This document shows, piece by piece, positions 1-9,869 of a stretch of 64,000 nucleotides of DNA (the stretch's first letter is position 1; each line of letters starts with the position of its first letter). A program made the position numbers and the translations under genes. The stretch covers positions 3,046,001-3,110,000 of the forward strand of contig NZ_LR027880.1 in the NCBI RefSeq assembly GCF_900537995.1, written 5' to 3'. A model generated the notes under the pieces. It saw only the letters and a list, made by a program, of their open reading frames with translations. It searched no databases and was not told the DNA's origin. This DNA is from Roseburia intestinalis L1-82. Lineage in GTDB: Bacteria; Bacillota; Clostridia; Lachnospirales; Lachnospiraceae.

Positions 1-459
1 ATAAGCTACAACTATGGTGCCCTCCGCCCCGCGCGCGTCAAAAAAGCCGGCATCACGATGGCTCTTATGGCGCTCGTCTATACCGGCCTCATGTGGAGCG
101 TGATCATTCTCGCCCCGGAATATTTAATTAGTGTTTTCAGTTCGGATACAGCACTGTCAGCAGATGCCGTTCCCGCATTAAAACTGTATTTTGCTGCATT
201 TATCTTTATGGATCTGCAGTATATCGGTCAGACTGTTTTCAAATCTTTAAACAAACGGAAACAGGCGATCTTCTTTTCCCTGCTGCGCAAGGTGTTTATC
301 GTTGTACCGCTGACCTATCTTCTGCCATACACTTTCCACATGGGAACGGACGGCGTATTTCTTGCAGAACCCGTATCAAATGTGATCGGTGGCAGTCTGT
401 GTTTTATCACAATGCTGTTTACGGTTCTGCCGGAACTGAACCGGATGGAAAATCAGTAA
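1..459 (+). CDS. MATE family efflux transporter, C-terminal part (5' end outside window)
   Basis: The reading frame is already open at base 1 and gives an NYGALRPARVKKA-type loop, which is typical of the MATE (multidrug and toxic compound extrusion) family between its later helices. The ATG at 58 is therefore an internal Met, not the start. About four hydrophobic helices follow, as in the last third of a 440-460 residue MATE protein. Such proteins export cationic drugs or metabolites with Na+ or H+ across the cytoplasmic membrane. The substrate cannot be read from this fragment. The stop overlaps the 3' end of the convergent recQ gene by 41 bases, so the two genes share their termination region. 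Confidence 0.85.
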   Translation: MSYNYGALRPARVKKAGITMALMALVYTGLMWSVIILAPEYLISVFSSDTALSADAVPALKLYFAAFIFMDLQYIGQTVFKSLNKRKQAIFFSLLRKVFIVVPLTYLLPYTFHMGTDGVFLAEPVSNVIGGSLCFITMLFTVLPELNRMENQ

Positions 460-2407
460 AATATGCTTTCAGCTCCGCCACGATCATTTCCTGACTCTCC
501 CTCGTGTGGATCAGTGCATAATAATGCCCGCCGCCAAATTTTGACCGTCTTTCCTCTTCGCATATTCCCGCTGCAATGCCTTTTTCGGTCACACGTCTGA
601 TGCGGGTTTCGTCCTGTTCCTCTTCCTTCAAATAGCCTTTTTGTACGAGCAGATCATTGACAAAAGCAGCCGTCAGCTTTTTGCGGTCTTTTTCCTCACA
701 GAGCGCATTGATCCGGTCGGTCAGTTCCGATACCATGCAGGCATCGGATAACGTTACCTGATCTAGTTTTTCCGGTGCAATATAAAACGGCTGTTTCTTT
801 TTTCTCGCCGGAGCTTTCGACACAGTCTCTACTGTCGCAGCTCCTTCTGTCTTTCCTGTCGTCATATTTTTTACTTCATGTGTCTGTAAAAACATCCGGA
901 TGATCTCTGTAAAACTTTCCCCGTAGCTTGCAATCTTCTGTGCACCCATTCCGTATACATCCGCCATCTGTGTTTTATCTGCCGGACATCTGGCACACAT
1001 ATCTTTCAACGTCTTATCGGAACAGATGATAAACGGCGGCACACCCTGTTTTGCAGCAAGTTCTGACCGGCATTTGCGCAGTTTCTCAAACAGCTCCTGC
1101 CCTTCTTCCGTTAAATCTGCAAGTTCTGCTGTCTTTTTCTTTGCACGTCCGGTCTCGATATAATTTTCCTCCGCCTCGTCCTCTGTCACAACACAGTTAC
1201 TGCATTTTTCACAGATGCACGGACTGTGATCCCCAAAATAGTTCAGGATATACTGGCGCAGACACTCATCTGTCTCACAGTAGTGAATCATCTGATTCAG
1301 TTTCCGCTGTTCATTTGCCCGGACTGCCGGATCTCCTGCCGTATAACCGCCCTCTGATGCCTTATAGTCAAGCAGCCGTTTGTTGATCATGATATCCTGT
1401 TTGGAAAAGAAAAGCACACACTCCGCTTCCTCCCCGTCGCGCCCGGCTCTTCCCGCCTCCTGGTAATAATATTCAAGGCTTTGCGGCATATTATAATGGA
1501 GAACATAACGCACATTGGATTTGTCGATCCCCATTCCAAATGCGTTGGTTGCAACCATCACACGGATCCTGTCATAGGTAAAATCATCCTGACTCTCTTT
1601 CCGTTCTTCCAAAGAAAGCCCCGCATGGTACCGCCCTGCCAGAATGCCGTGCTGCAATAAAAGTTCACAGACACTATCCACATTCTTTTTTGTCGCACAG
1701 TAGATGATCCCGCTCTCATCCTCATGCCTTTTGACATAATTTAAAATACTGTTGTCCGTCTCTTTTCCACCTTTTCGCTTTACGACACGGAAGAAAAGAT
1801 TCGGCCGGTCAAATCCGGTCACGACAGTCACCGGATTCTGCAGGTGCAGACTTCCCGTGATATCCTGTTTGACACGCTCGGTCGCTGTCGCTGTAAATGC
1901 GCTGACCACAGGGCGTCTCGGCAGTCTTGCAAGAAAATCTGCAATCTCTAAATAGCTTGGCCTGAAATCCTGTCCCCACTGGGAAATACAGTGTGCCTCA
2001 TCCACTGTCACCATCGAAATGTCTGCCCGGCATGCAAAATCTAAAAAACGCATGGTATTTAACCGCTCCGGCGCGACGTAGATGATCTTGTACTGTCCCT
2101 GTGCCGCATACAAAAGCGCCGCCCGGATCTGATTTTCCGTCAGTGAGCTGTTGATGTATGCCGCATGTACGCCTGCCTGGTTCAGTGCCTTGACCTGGTC
2201 AGACATCAAGGAGATGAGCGGTGAGATCACGATCGTGATACCGGGCAGCATCAGTGCCGGAACCTGATAACAGAGTGATTTTCCGGCGCCGGTCGGCATG
2301 ATGCCGAGGACGTCGCTGCCATTTAAGATGCCTTCCATCAAGTCCTGCTGACCAGGCCGGAGGGTGTCGTATCCAAAATAGTGTTTGAGTGTCTGATATA
2401 AATTCAA
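419..2407 (-). CDS. recQ: ATP-dependent DNA helicase RecQ
   Basis: RecQ unwinds DNA 3' to 5' in recombination and fork repair. The 662-residue product has Walker A (PTGAGKS, about residues 38-44) and DEAH followed by the RecQ-specific aromatic-rich loop CISQWGQDFRPSY. A helicase C domain ends in QEAGRAGRDG, and the RecQ zinc site is a cysteine cluster near residues 375-405. An HRDC domain lies at about 440-510. A further tail of about 150 residues makes it slightly longer than E. coli RecQ. The start codon is TTG (2405-2407), supported by a GGAG nine bases upstream in the 16-base gap after the transporter gene. It is probably co-transcribed with the two transporter genes upstream. Confidence 0.95.
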   Translation of the reverse strand: MNLYQTLKHYFGYDTLRPGQQDLMEGILNGSDVLGIMPTGAGKSLCYQVPALMLPGITIVISPLISLMSDQVKALNQAGVHAAYINSSLTENQIRAALLYAAQGQYKIIYVAPERLNTMRFLDFACRADISMVTVDEAHCISQWGQDFRPSYLEIADFLARLPRRPVVSAFTATATERVKQDITGSLHLQNPVTVVTGFDRPNLFFRVVKRKGGKETDNSILNYVKRHEDESGIIYCATKKNVDSVCELLLQHGILAGRYHAGLSLEERKESQDDFTYDRIRVMVATNAFGMGIDKSNVRYVLHYNMPQSLEYYYQEAGRAGRDGEEAECVLFFSKQDIMINKRLLDYKASEGGYTAGDPAVRANEQRKLNQMIHYCETDECLRQYILNYFGDHSPCICEKCSNCVVTEDEAEENYIETGRAKKKTAELADLTEEGQELFEKLRKCRSELAAKQGVPPFIICSDKTLKDMCARCPADKTQMADVYGMGAQKIASYGESFTEIIRMFLQTHEVKNMTTGKTEGAATVETVSKAPARKKKQPFYIAPEKLDQVTLSDACMVSELTDRINALCEEKDRKKLTAAFVNDLLVQKGYLKEEEQDETRIRRVTEKGIAAGICEEERRSKFGGGHYYALIHTRESQEMIVAELKAYFTDFPSGSVPAEP

Positions 2408-2423
2408 AATTTGTTTCTCCTTT

Positions 2424-3845
2424 TTACATTGCTATCCAGCCAAATGCATTTGCCACGGAACTGATCAGTATGATCAGTGCAAAGACCGGGCACAGATATT
2501 TGATCATCACAATAAAAATCTTTTTCCTGCGGAATGTGCTCTCTCCGTGCATGATCTCCTCTTCCATCCGCTTCATTCCGACGATTCTCGATACAAACAG
2601 GCTTGTGAGCATTGCCGCAATCGGCATCATCACAGAGTTCGTCAGAAAATCAAAGAAATCCAAAAACTGCATGCCGATAATTTTAATGCCTACTAACGGT
2701 CCATATCCCAGTGAAGATAAACTTCCAAGCGCGATCATGATCACTCCGACTAAAACCGTTGCTCTTCTTCTGCTCCATCCCAGCTCATCCTCAAAGGTAG
2801 AAACCGCGCTCTCAGTCAATGCGATAGAACTTGTTACTGCTGCAAACAGTACTAGCAGGAAAAATAGGATTCCAACTACTGTCCCAAATCCCATATTCTC
2901 AAACACTTTTGGAATCGTAATAAACATCAATGCCGGTCCCGCCTGCAGAGTATCCGGGTCGCCGCCCGAAAATGAGAACACCGCCGGAATGATCATCAGT
3001 CCCGCCATAATAGCAATCGCCGTGTCAAACACTTCCACATTTCTTGTGGAATCTTCCAGTGATGTTTCTTTTTTCATATAGGATCCAAAGGTAATGAGGA
3101 TTCCCATTGCAATCGACAGCGAATAAAACATCTGTCCCATCGCCGCTACCACCGTCATCCAGGAAAAGTTTTTCACATTTGGCACAAGAAAATATTTTAC
3201 TCCCTCCATGGCGCCCGGTCTTGTCACGGAATACACCGCAATCAGGACGGATAACACGATCAGTATCGGCATCATAAATTTCGATACACGTTCGATTCCG
3301 TTTCGCACCCCTGCGTAAATGATCGTCAGAGTGAACAGACAGAACAGGATAAAACAGAGTTCCGTGGATACTCCATCTGAGATAAACTCCGAAAAATATC
3401 CGTCTGCCGCCAGCATTTTTCCATTTCCCCTGATATACTCGATCAGGTATTTGATCACCCAGCCGCCGATCACGGAATAATACGGCACGATCAATACCGG
3501 GATGATCGCATTGATCCATCCACCGGCTGACAGCCATCCGGCTTTTCCAAATGCCTGAAACGCTCCCACCGGACTTTTCCTTGTCATGCGTCCAAGTGCC
3601 GACTCAGCCATGATCATCGTATATCCAAACGTCAGTGCCAGTAAAATATAGATCAGAAGAAAAATCCCTCCACCGTATTTTGCCGCCAGATATGGAAATC
3701 TCCAGATATTTCCAAGTCCTACGGACGCACCTGCGGCGGACAGTACATAACCCAGTTTCCCGGAAAAAGAACTTCTTTTGTTGTCGTGTGTGTGTAAATT
3801 GCTCATATCTTTTTGTTCACGGTTTGTGAAACAGTCTCCCTTCAT
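2424..3845 (-). CDS. Sodium-dependent transporter, SNF/NSS family
   Basis: This neurotransmitter:sodium symporter family protein imports amino acids or related compounds with Na+ through the inner membrane. The 473-residue product has the diagnostic first-helix motif SAAGASVGLGNIWRFPYLA, which forms the Na+ and substrate site in LeuT-type proteins, and about 11-12 hydrophobic helices. The substrate cannot be assigned from sequence. The first ATG has only a weak purine stretch ahead of it. An alternative ATG at 3806 (MSNLHTH) removes 13 residues and is equally possible. It lies 18 bases after the MFS gene and 16 bases before recQ, so a three-gene leftward operon is likely. Confidence 0.9.
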   Translation of the reverse strand: MKGDCFTNREQKDMSNLHTHDNKRSSFSGKLGYVLSAAGASVGLGNIWRFPYLAAKYGGGIFLLIYILLALTFGYTMIMAESALGRMTRKSPVGAFQAFGKAGWLSAGGWINAIIPVLIVPYYSVIGGWVIKYLIEYIRGNGKMLAADGYFSEFISDGVSTELCFILFCLFTLTIIYAGVRNGIERVSKFMMPILIVLSVLIAVYSVTRPGAMEGVKYFLVPNVKNFSWMTVVAAMGQMFYSLSIAMGILITFGSYMKKETSLEDSTRNVEVFDTAIAIMAGLMIIPAVFSFSGGDPDTLQAGPALMFITIPKVFENMGFGTVVGILFFLLVLFAAVTSSIALTESAVSTFEDELGWSRRRATVLVGVIMIALGSLSSLGYGPLVGIKIIGMQFLDFFDFLTNSVMMPIAAMLTSLFVSRIVGMKRMEEEIMHGESTFRRKKIFIVMIKYLCPVFALIILISSVANAFGWIAM

Positions 3846-3863
3846 TTTTTGTTTTCTTCTCTA

Positions 3864-5018
3864 TTACCGCACCAGCCGGAATGTCTTTTCCACCATGAAA
3901 AACATTAACACAATGAAAATCAGCACATAGACCGGCAGCAGTGTGATGGAAATATGATTTGCGATCAGTCCAAAAACCGGCGGCATAAATGTAGAGCCGA
4001 CATAAGCACTCGCCATCTGGATACCGATGATTGCCTGGGAATTTTTCTCTCCAAAATTTGCCGGTGTTGCGTGAATGATCGATGGGTAGACCGGTGCACA
4101 TCCAATCCCCATCACGACAAGTCCTGCCAGAGCTGCCGTGTCAGACGGAATCGGCAGAAGTACTGCAGCACAGCCAGCCAGTAAAATAGTTGTGCCAAGC
4201 CTGATCATCTTATGATCACCTAATTTTTCCGTCACAAATCCTGCCAAAAATCTTCCGAGCGTGATACCGCTGCAGAACAATGCCGCATATGCCGCCGCAC
4301 GCTCCGCAGAGATACCTTTTGCACCGACCAGATAACTGCTTGACCAGAGGATCAGTGTAGATTCCAATGCACAGTAAGAGAAAAATCCAAGCAAGAGCTG
4401 TGGTACGCCTTTGATCTTCACTGCACCGCGTATTCCAATCACCTCGTGCTGCTCTTCCTGCTGTTCTGCCGTTTTGTTGACTTTCCAGACCGGAAGTGTC
4501 ACAAACAGAATCATTGTGATCCCCATCTGAAGAAAAGATACCATGCGGTAACCGTTCTGCCAGGATGAGGTGGTCAGTGCATAGCTCATTATGTACGGGC
4601 TGATGATTGTTCCCACGCCCCAGAAACAATGCAGCCAGCTCATATGTTTTGATGAATAATGCAATGCAACATAGTTATTGAGTGCCACATCGATAGCTCC
4701 TGCGCCAAGTCCATACGGAATCGCCCACAGGCACAACATGTAAAATGCGCTCGACGTCGAAAAACCAAACAAGGCAGCTGCCGTTAACAGGACACTGCAT
4801 ACCGTAACGATCTGTGTTCCAAATTTCTTTGTCAGGCGTTCCGACATTAAACTTGAACAGATCGTCCCTGCAGAGATGATCATTGTGACCAGTCCCGCAT
4901 AGGACAGCGGCACCGAAAATGCCTCATGCATGATCGGCCATGCCGAACCAAGCAGAGAGTCCGGTAAGCCAAGACTTATAAATGCCATGTAAATTAACAG
5001 TAATAATAGTGTGTACAT
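3864..5018 (-). CDS. MFS transporter
   Basis: The 384-residue product is a major facilitator superfamily permease with about 12 predicted membrane helices. A cytoplasmic loop after helix 2 (SERLTKKFGTQIV) matches the MFS motif A pattern, and a similar loop (TEKLGDHKMIRLG) occurs in the second half. It resembles the FucP/YfkF-like group of small-molecule transporters, but the substrate is unknown. The start at 5018 is well supported by AAAGGAG seven bases upstream. It is the first gene of the leftward group with the SNF transporter and recQ. Confidence 0.85.
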   Translation of the reverse strand: MYTLLLLLIYMAFISLGLPDSLLGSAWPIMHEAFSVPLSYAGLVTMIISAGTICSSLMSERLTKKFGTQIVTVCSVLLTAAALFGFSTSSAFYMLCLWAIPYGLGAGAIDVALNNYVALHYSSKHMSWLHCFWGVGTIISPYIMSYALTTSSWQNGYRMVSFLQMGITMILFVTLPVWKVNKTAEQQEEQHEVIGIRGAVKIKGVPQLLLGFFSYCALESTLILWSSSYLVGAKGISAERAAAYAALFCSGITLGRFLAGFVTEKLGDHKMIRLGTTILLAGCAAVLLPIPSDTAALAGLVVMGIGCAPVYPSIIHATPANFGEKNSQAIIGIQMASAYVGSTFMPPVFGLIANHISITLLPVYVLIFIVLMFFMVEKTFRLVR

Positions 5019-5076
5019 TTTTTGCTCCTTTATTTATCCAATTCGCCGTTTGCCACTTATACAAGTATCTTGACTC

Positions 5077-5167
5077 GCTTCGCCCGGCAGTCTTATTATA
5101 TCTTGAAGCAATGCTTCATGATCATGATCTACACGAGCTTCGCCCGGCAGTCTTATTATATCTTGAA
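5077..5167. repeat. Pair of perfect 31-bp direct repeats
   Basis: A 31-base unit beginning GCTTCGCCCGGCAG occurs at 5077-5107 and again, unchanged, at 5137-5167, giving a 60-base period. The spacer has a small palindromic stretch (TCATGATCATGA). It lies in the intergenic region between the divergent MFS gene and diguanylate cyclase. No function can be read from it. Confidence 0.8.
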
Positions 5168-5258
5168 CGCCATCAAAAATCCACGCAATATTATAGAATA
5201 TTATCCCATAACATGGTAAAATAAAGTAAAAATATTATTTGTGGAGATCTGATCATAG

Positions 5259-6860
5259 ATGAACTTAAGACAAAATAAAGAAAAAAACGCACAGCAAATG
5301 TTGACAGGCGTAATTTTGACATTATTTATCATGCTCCTGCTTTGTACCATATTTACAAATCAGGATGCAGCCTCTGTAAGCAAACTCAAAGCACGTCAGC
5401 CTGACAAAATACAATACCTGGATGATGGAATGGTACTGCTTAGTTTTAACATTAACCGCAATGAAAACAGCAGAGGCTCACTTGTATTTTTTACCTCACA
5501 TCAGCATGTGACCGTTTTTACTAAAAACAACGTAATATACAATTTGGATGATTCCGGTGGAATATGGGGGCATACAACAGGAAATGTCTGGAATTTTGTA
5601 AAACTGCCGGCATATACAGAAACAGTCATAGTCAGGCTGAAACCCTGTTATCCGGAAACAGCCGGTCAAATTGAACAATATTATATAGGAACCGGAAATG
5701 AAATCTATACAGGCATATTGCGTCAGTCTATGCCCACTTTTATAGCGAGTGTATTTATTCTGTTAGCCGGTTTTTTTATCACGTGTTACTGGGTGTTTAT
5801 TCACAACAGCAGCCATATAGACGGAACTCTTTTTTATCTGGGGATATTCTCCATATTGCTTGGACTCTGGGCCACCAATGAGACAGATGTTTGTTCTCTG
5901 ATGCTCCTAAACAGAAGATCATCTGCTTTTGCTGCTTTTATGTTTCTGACGATAATGCCTATCCCATTTTTGATGTTTGTAAAGAGCTTCCTTGAGATCA
6001 ATGATGATAAAATCTGGAAGATCTTCTGCAATCTGTGTATGCTTCAGACAGTTGTCTGCAGCTTGCTGCACTTTACCGGATTCTATGAGTTTCGAAGAAG
6101 CGTCTGGATCACTCACCTTTCCATTTGTATAGTGCTGATTTATCTGATCACAGTTATCATATATAAAATTATAAAAAAACAGGCTGACCAGAGACTGAAA
6201 GTCTGCATGGCAGCTCTTGCCTTCGTCGTCATTGCAACTATTGTGGATATTGCCGGTTATTACAAAACAGGAAATAATTCCGGAATTTGGGGAAGATTAT
6301 CTTTCCTTGTATTTATTATAATCCTCGGTTTAGAGTCCGCAAGACAGGCTGTCGCCAGTTTGAAAAAAGGGCGCAGGATAGAGGAACTCGAACAATTTGC
6401 ACTGAATGATTCCATGACAGGATTTTACAACAGAAATGCCTATGACTACTTTATATATAATGAAAAGAATATTAAAAATTATATGGTGGTAACGTTTGAT
6501 CTTAACAATCTCAAGATGTGCAACGACAACTACGGTCACAGTTCGGGGGATGCCTATATCATTCATTCTGCACATATCATAGAAACCACTTTTGATCGGT
6601 TTGGCAAATGTTACCGTATCGGAGGCGACGAATTCTGCTGCCTCATCCCGGATGCGGCAGAATTCCAGATAGAACGTTTTATCCAAAAGATGCAGCAGGA
6701 TATTGCGATACTCAATAATAAAAATATCATTCCAACCGAAGTTGGAATCGCATGCGGATATGCGTTAGCCACACCGGATGATGCCGACATAGAAAAAGTG
6801 CGTGAACGTGCAGATGAGATGATGTACCATAACAAGAAAGTGTTAAAGGGACTTATTTAA
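5259..6860 (+). CDS. Membrane-bound diguanylate cyclase (GGDEF)
   Basis: This protein is predicted to make cyclic di-GMP from two GTP. The 533-residue product has one N-terminal membrane helix (about 13-31), an extracytoplasmic region to about 155, and a block of about seven hydrophobic helices to about 355. A cytoplasmic GGDEF domain follows. This layout is like 7TMR-DISM sensors. The active-site motif is intact at residues 455-459 (GGDEF). The RxxD inhibitory site expected just before it is absent, so product inhibition at that site is not expected. The extracytoplasmic ligand is unknown. The stop overlaps the stop of the convergent gene by four bases. Confidence 0.9.
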   Translation: MNLRQNKEKNAQQMLTGVILTLFIMLLLCTIFTNQDAASVSKLKARQPDKIQYLDDGMVLLSFNINRNENSRGSLVFFTSHQHVTVFTKNNVIYNLDDSGGIWGHTTGNVWNFVKLPAYTETVIVRLKPCYPETAGQIEQYYIGTGNEIYTGILRQSMPTFIASVFILLAGFFITCYWVFIHNSSHIDGTLFYLGIFSILLGLWATNETDVCSLMLLNRRSSAFAAFMFLTIMPIPFLMFVKSFLEINDDKIWKIFCNLCMLQTVVCSLLHFTGFYEFRRSVWITHLSICIVLIYLITVIIYKIIKKQADQRLKVCMAALAFVVIATIVDIAGYYKTGNNSGIWGRLSFLVFIIILGLESARQAVASLKKGRRIEELEQFALNDSMTGFYNRNAYDYFIYNEKNIKNYMVVTFDLNNLKMCNDNYGHSSGDAYIIHSAHIIETTFDRFGKCYRIGGDEFCCLIPDAAEFQIERFIQKMQQDIAILNNKNIIPTEVGIACGYALATPDDADIEKVRERADEMMYHNKKVLKGLI

Positions 6861-7768
6861 AAAAGATCCAGCATATTATCCAGATATATCTCCTCTCTGA
6901 CCTGCAGCTGATACTCAGGTTTTGTCATATAATAGAGCAGAAACTCCAGAATCAGGGCGCTGCCAAGTCCCCTGCCTTCGATTTTAAAATTGGAAAATCC
7001 CATCGGCAGATAGCTGTTTTTCATATCATCCACTCCAATAAACCCGGGATTTTCCATTGCCTTCGAAAAACGATAGCCATTCCCTGCATCCGCAGCTGCA
7101 CAGCGGTGATCCGGACCATTTTCTCCAAGGTTTTTGCGGCTGACAGCTTCATAACAGATTTTCCTGTCCCCGCAGCCAAACCAGCAGCATTCATTACATA
7201 AGAATTCCACTTTGTCTTTCTGTGCCCCTGTCAATGTACTTAATTTATCAAAAACCTTATTCAACCGGAAATCCGGTACGACATAAAGAAACTCTTCCCT
7301 GTTTACTTCCCTTACGAACTGCTCAAAATCCGTCAGAACCTTGGTGGTGGAGGAAACAAAATAAAATCCCGGATAATTTTTTTTCAGATATTCCAGCAAC
7401 AGGTCCGAATAGATAATGACACCATTTCTGACACCCTCACTTTTCTCAAATAAAGTGCAGAGATGATTGCATTTCTTATCCCAAAGATGTTCCTGCCCAA
7501 GCAGGGAATTGCTGAATGTAAGCCGCGCTGAGATTCCGTATTCCTGCATCAACGCAAAAACCTCCTGCGGATCGTGATCCCCGAACGAAGTACGGCCTCC
7601 ACCCCAGATACAATCTGACGGAGCACCATAGACAGAGCCTATCTCACACCAGTCGTAAAAGTATTCTCTGTGTTCCCGGAATAATGGCAGAAACACATGG
7701 TACAATTCATAAAACTCAAACAAACCCGGAAGATGGTAGTATGCTGTGTTCTTTTTTAATTGATTCAT
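6857..7768 (-). CDS. Uncharacterised protein with a Cys-rich U32-like segment
   Basis: I do not recognise this protein with certainty. From the ATG at 7768 it has 303 residues, with no signal peptide or membrane helix. Near residue 215 it has CNECCWFGCGDRKICYE, which recalls the CN-x2-C-x3-C-x2-R segment of U32-type peptidase/hydroxylase relatives. Several beta-strand/helix alternations before it would suit a TIM barrel. The preferred start is ten bases after the ABC-F stop. An AGGAGG lies 14-15 bases upstream of it, which is a long spacing, and an ATG at 7819 would overlap the ABC-F gene. Tight coupling to the ABC-F ATPase suggests co-expression. The U32 link is inference only. Confidence 0.6.
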   Translation of the reverse strand: MNQLKKNTAYYHLPGLFEFYELYHVFLPLFREHREYFYDWCEIGSVYGAPSDCIWGGGRTSFGDHDPQEVFALMQEYGISARLTFSNSLLGQEHLWDKKCNHLCTLFEKSEGVRNGVIIYSDLLLEYLKKNYPGFYFVSSTTKVLTDFEQFVREVNREEFLYVVPDFRLNKVFDKLSTLTGAQKDKVEFLCNECCWFGCGDRKICYEAVSRKNLGENGPDHRCAAADAGNGYRFSKAMENPGFIGVDDMKNSYLPMGFSNFKIEGRGLGSALILEFLLYYMTKPEYQLQVREEIYLDNMLDLF

Positions 7769-7778
7769 GTCTGTATTC

Positions 7779-9809
7779 TCAATCCTCCTCAAATTCTGCA
7801 AGTTCTGTCTCCGTCTCAAGCATCCGCTCTAACAGACTCTCCTGGTTCTTTTCCTCTGCGTCAAGTGCATTCTGCAGTTCCATCAGCTTCGGATAGTCAC
7901 TGGCAAGCTCCGGATCCATGAACTGCATTTTTATTTCAGCAAGTTTTTCTTCGCTCTCCTCTAACATTTTTTCATATTTTTCTAACTGGTGATGCAGTCT
8001 TGAACGGATTTTGCCCGGATTGTAATAAGTTTTTTTGTCAAACACATCCGTTAAAGTAGGAACATCTGCGTCTGTTTTTATGCCACTCTGATGCTGATTG
8101 TGTTTCTCATTCCCCACAGAATTTTGTGTATCATTTCCTGACACATACCTCGCACTCTGTGACATTCCTCGCCCTTTTCCGGAAATCTCTATCTCTTTTT
8201 GTTTTTCTGCAAGATACTCCTCATAGCTCATGGTATATTGTTTCACACCACTCTCGGAAAACTCCAAAATCCCGGTTGCGATCCTGCTGATAAAATAACG
8301 GTCATGTGAGACGAAAAGTACTGTTCCCTCGTACTCTCTTAACATCTGTTCTAACGCCTCTTTTCCAACAATATCCATATGGTTCGTCGGCTCATCTAAG
8401 ATCAAAAGATTCGGTTTGGTCTGCAGCATTTTACAGAGTGCGAGACGGACTTTTTCTCCGCCGGAAAGCTGTCCCATCTTCTTTTCTACATCTTCTCCGG
8501 AAAATAAAAATCCCCCCAGTGCACTGCGGACTTCCTCCCTCATATAGGAAGGATATTCCTCCCAGAAATTTTCAAGCACGGTCTGATCTTCCCGGAAATG
8601 CTCCTGCACTGCTTTCTGCTGGTCAAAATAACTCCATTCTACATTTTGTCCAAATGAAAATTCACCACCTAACGCAGGCAGTTCGCCGACTAAGGTTTTC
8701 AAAAGTGTGGATTTTCCTTTACCGTTCTCCCCAATGATTGCAAGTCTGTCTTTCTTTTGAAGCAGAAATGAGACTTTACTTAAGACGGTATCGTAACCGA
8801 TCTCAAGATTTTTGGCATGAATCACATTCGTGTAGCTTTCCATGCGCGGTACATATCTCGCATGAAATGCTTTCGTATCAAAATGTCTCGGCTTTTCGAT
8901 TTTTACCATGTGTTCGATCGCCATGCGCTTTGAACGTGTCGCCGCCACTTTCGTCGGCGTATTTTTCCATTTTTCGATCCAGTCCGTCAGACGTTTGATC
9001 TCCTTTTGCTGCTCCTCATAGTCTTTTTCCTGTTTGATCAGTGCCTCTTCTTTTTGCTTCATAAATGCCGTGTAATTGCCGGTATAACGCTTGATCTCAT
9101 GATATTCGATCTCGTAGGTCACATCGATCACTTTGTCTAAAAACATACGGTCATGTGAAACAATGATGACCGCCTTATCATAAGTCTTTAAATATCCTTC
9201 TAACCACTCGATTGTCGGAAGATCCAGATGGTTGGTCGGCTCATCGAGCAGCATGATATCCGGACGTTTTAACAGCAGTTTGATAAATGCCACTTTCGTC
9301 TGCTGTCCACCGGAAAAACTTCCGATCGGGCGTTTCAGATCTTCTAACGCAACCCCGAACCGCTGAAACATAGTCTCCATATCCTGCTGCCACGAATATC
9401 CCCGCATTGCCTCCATACGGCTTTGTAAGTTGTCATATTCGCGCAAAAGCTGTTTGTCCGCGGAAGTTTTCATCTCATTTTCAAGTTCCCTCATCCGCTT
9501 TTCACACGCAAACACCGGCTCAAATACTTTCTTGATTTCCTCTTCCACGGTCACATCTTTTTCCGTAAAATTAACCTGACGCAGGAAACCAATCTCCTGT
9601 TTTCCTGCCATCGTAATACCACATTCTTCATCGCTGTCTAAATTATTCATCGAAATATCGCCCGCGATCAGACGCAGCAGCGTGGTCTTTCCACAGCCGT
9701 TTCGTCCTACAATGGCGATTTTTTCTTTATCATGCACCTCAAAATTGACATCACGTAAGATCACATCTCCGCCAAACTGCACGAGGGCATGACTGATCTT
9801 ATATCTCAT
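7779..9809 (-). CDS. ABC-F family ATP-binding protein
   Basis: ABC-F proteins are soluble twin-ATPase proteins that act on ribosomes and are not transporters. The product has two complete ABC domains. The first has Walker A GRNGCGKTT, signature SFSGGQQTK and Walker B IMLLDEPTNHLD; the second has GENGKGKST, LSGGEKVRLA and LLILDEPTNHMD. A basic linker rich in K, R and E joins them, and a C-terminal coiled-coil extension follows (about residues 590-675). The layout matches YheS/Uup-like housekeeping ABC-F proteins more than a specific resistance factor. The start is set at 9809 because GGAG lies six bases upstream; an in-frame ATG at 9821 overlaps that ribosome site. A degenerate copy of the repeated hairpin leader lies just upstream. 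Confidence 0.92.
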   Translation of the reverse strand: MRYKISHALVQFGGDVILRDVNFEVHDKEKIAIVGRNGCGKTTLLRLIAGDISMNNLDSDEECGITMAGKQEIGFLRQVNFTEKDVTVEEEIKKVFEPVFACEKRMRELENEMKTSADKQLLREYDNLQSRMEAMRGYSWQQDMETMFQRFGVALEDLKRPIGSFSGGQQTKVAFIKLLLKRPDIMLLDEPTNHLDLPTIEWLEGYLKTYDKAVIIVSHDRMFLDKVIDVTYEIEYHEIKRYTGNYTAFMKQKEEALIKQEKDYEEQQKEIKRLTDWIEKWKNTPTKVAATRSKRMAIEHMVKIEKPRHFDTKAFHARYVPRMESYTNVIHAKNLEIGYDTVLSKVSFLLQKKDRLAIIGENGKGKSTLLKTLVGELPALGGEFSFGQNVEWSYFDQQKAVQEHFREDQTVLENFWEEYPSYMREEVRSALGGFLFSGEDVEKKMGQLSGGEKVRLALCKMLQTKPNLLILDEPTNHMDIVGKEALEQMLREYEGTVLFVSHDRYFISRIATGILEFSESGVKQYTMSYEEYLAEKQKEIEISGKGRGMSQSARYVSGNDTQNSVGNEKHNQHQSGIKTDADVPTLTDVFDKKTYYNPGKIRSRLHHQLEKYEKMLEESEEKLAEIKMQFMDPELASDYPKLMELQNALDAEEKNQESLLERMLETETELAEFEED

Positions 9810-9869
9810 ATTTATCTCCATTCCTGCGTAAAATCTTACTTTTACACTAACTCCTCTATCTTTGATAGA

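Noticed and set aside
2389..3081. Plus-strand frame of 230 codons opposite the SNF transporter
   Set aside because: It mirrors the transporter codons and has no ribosome site or family pattern.
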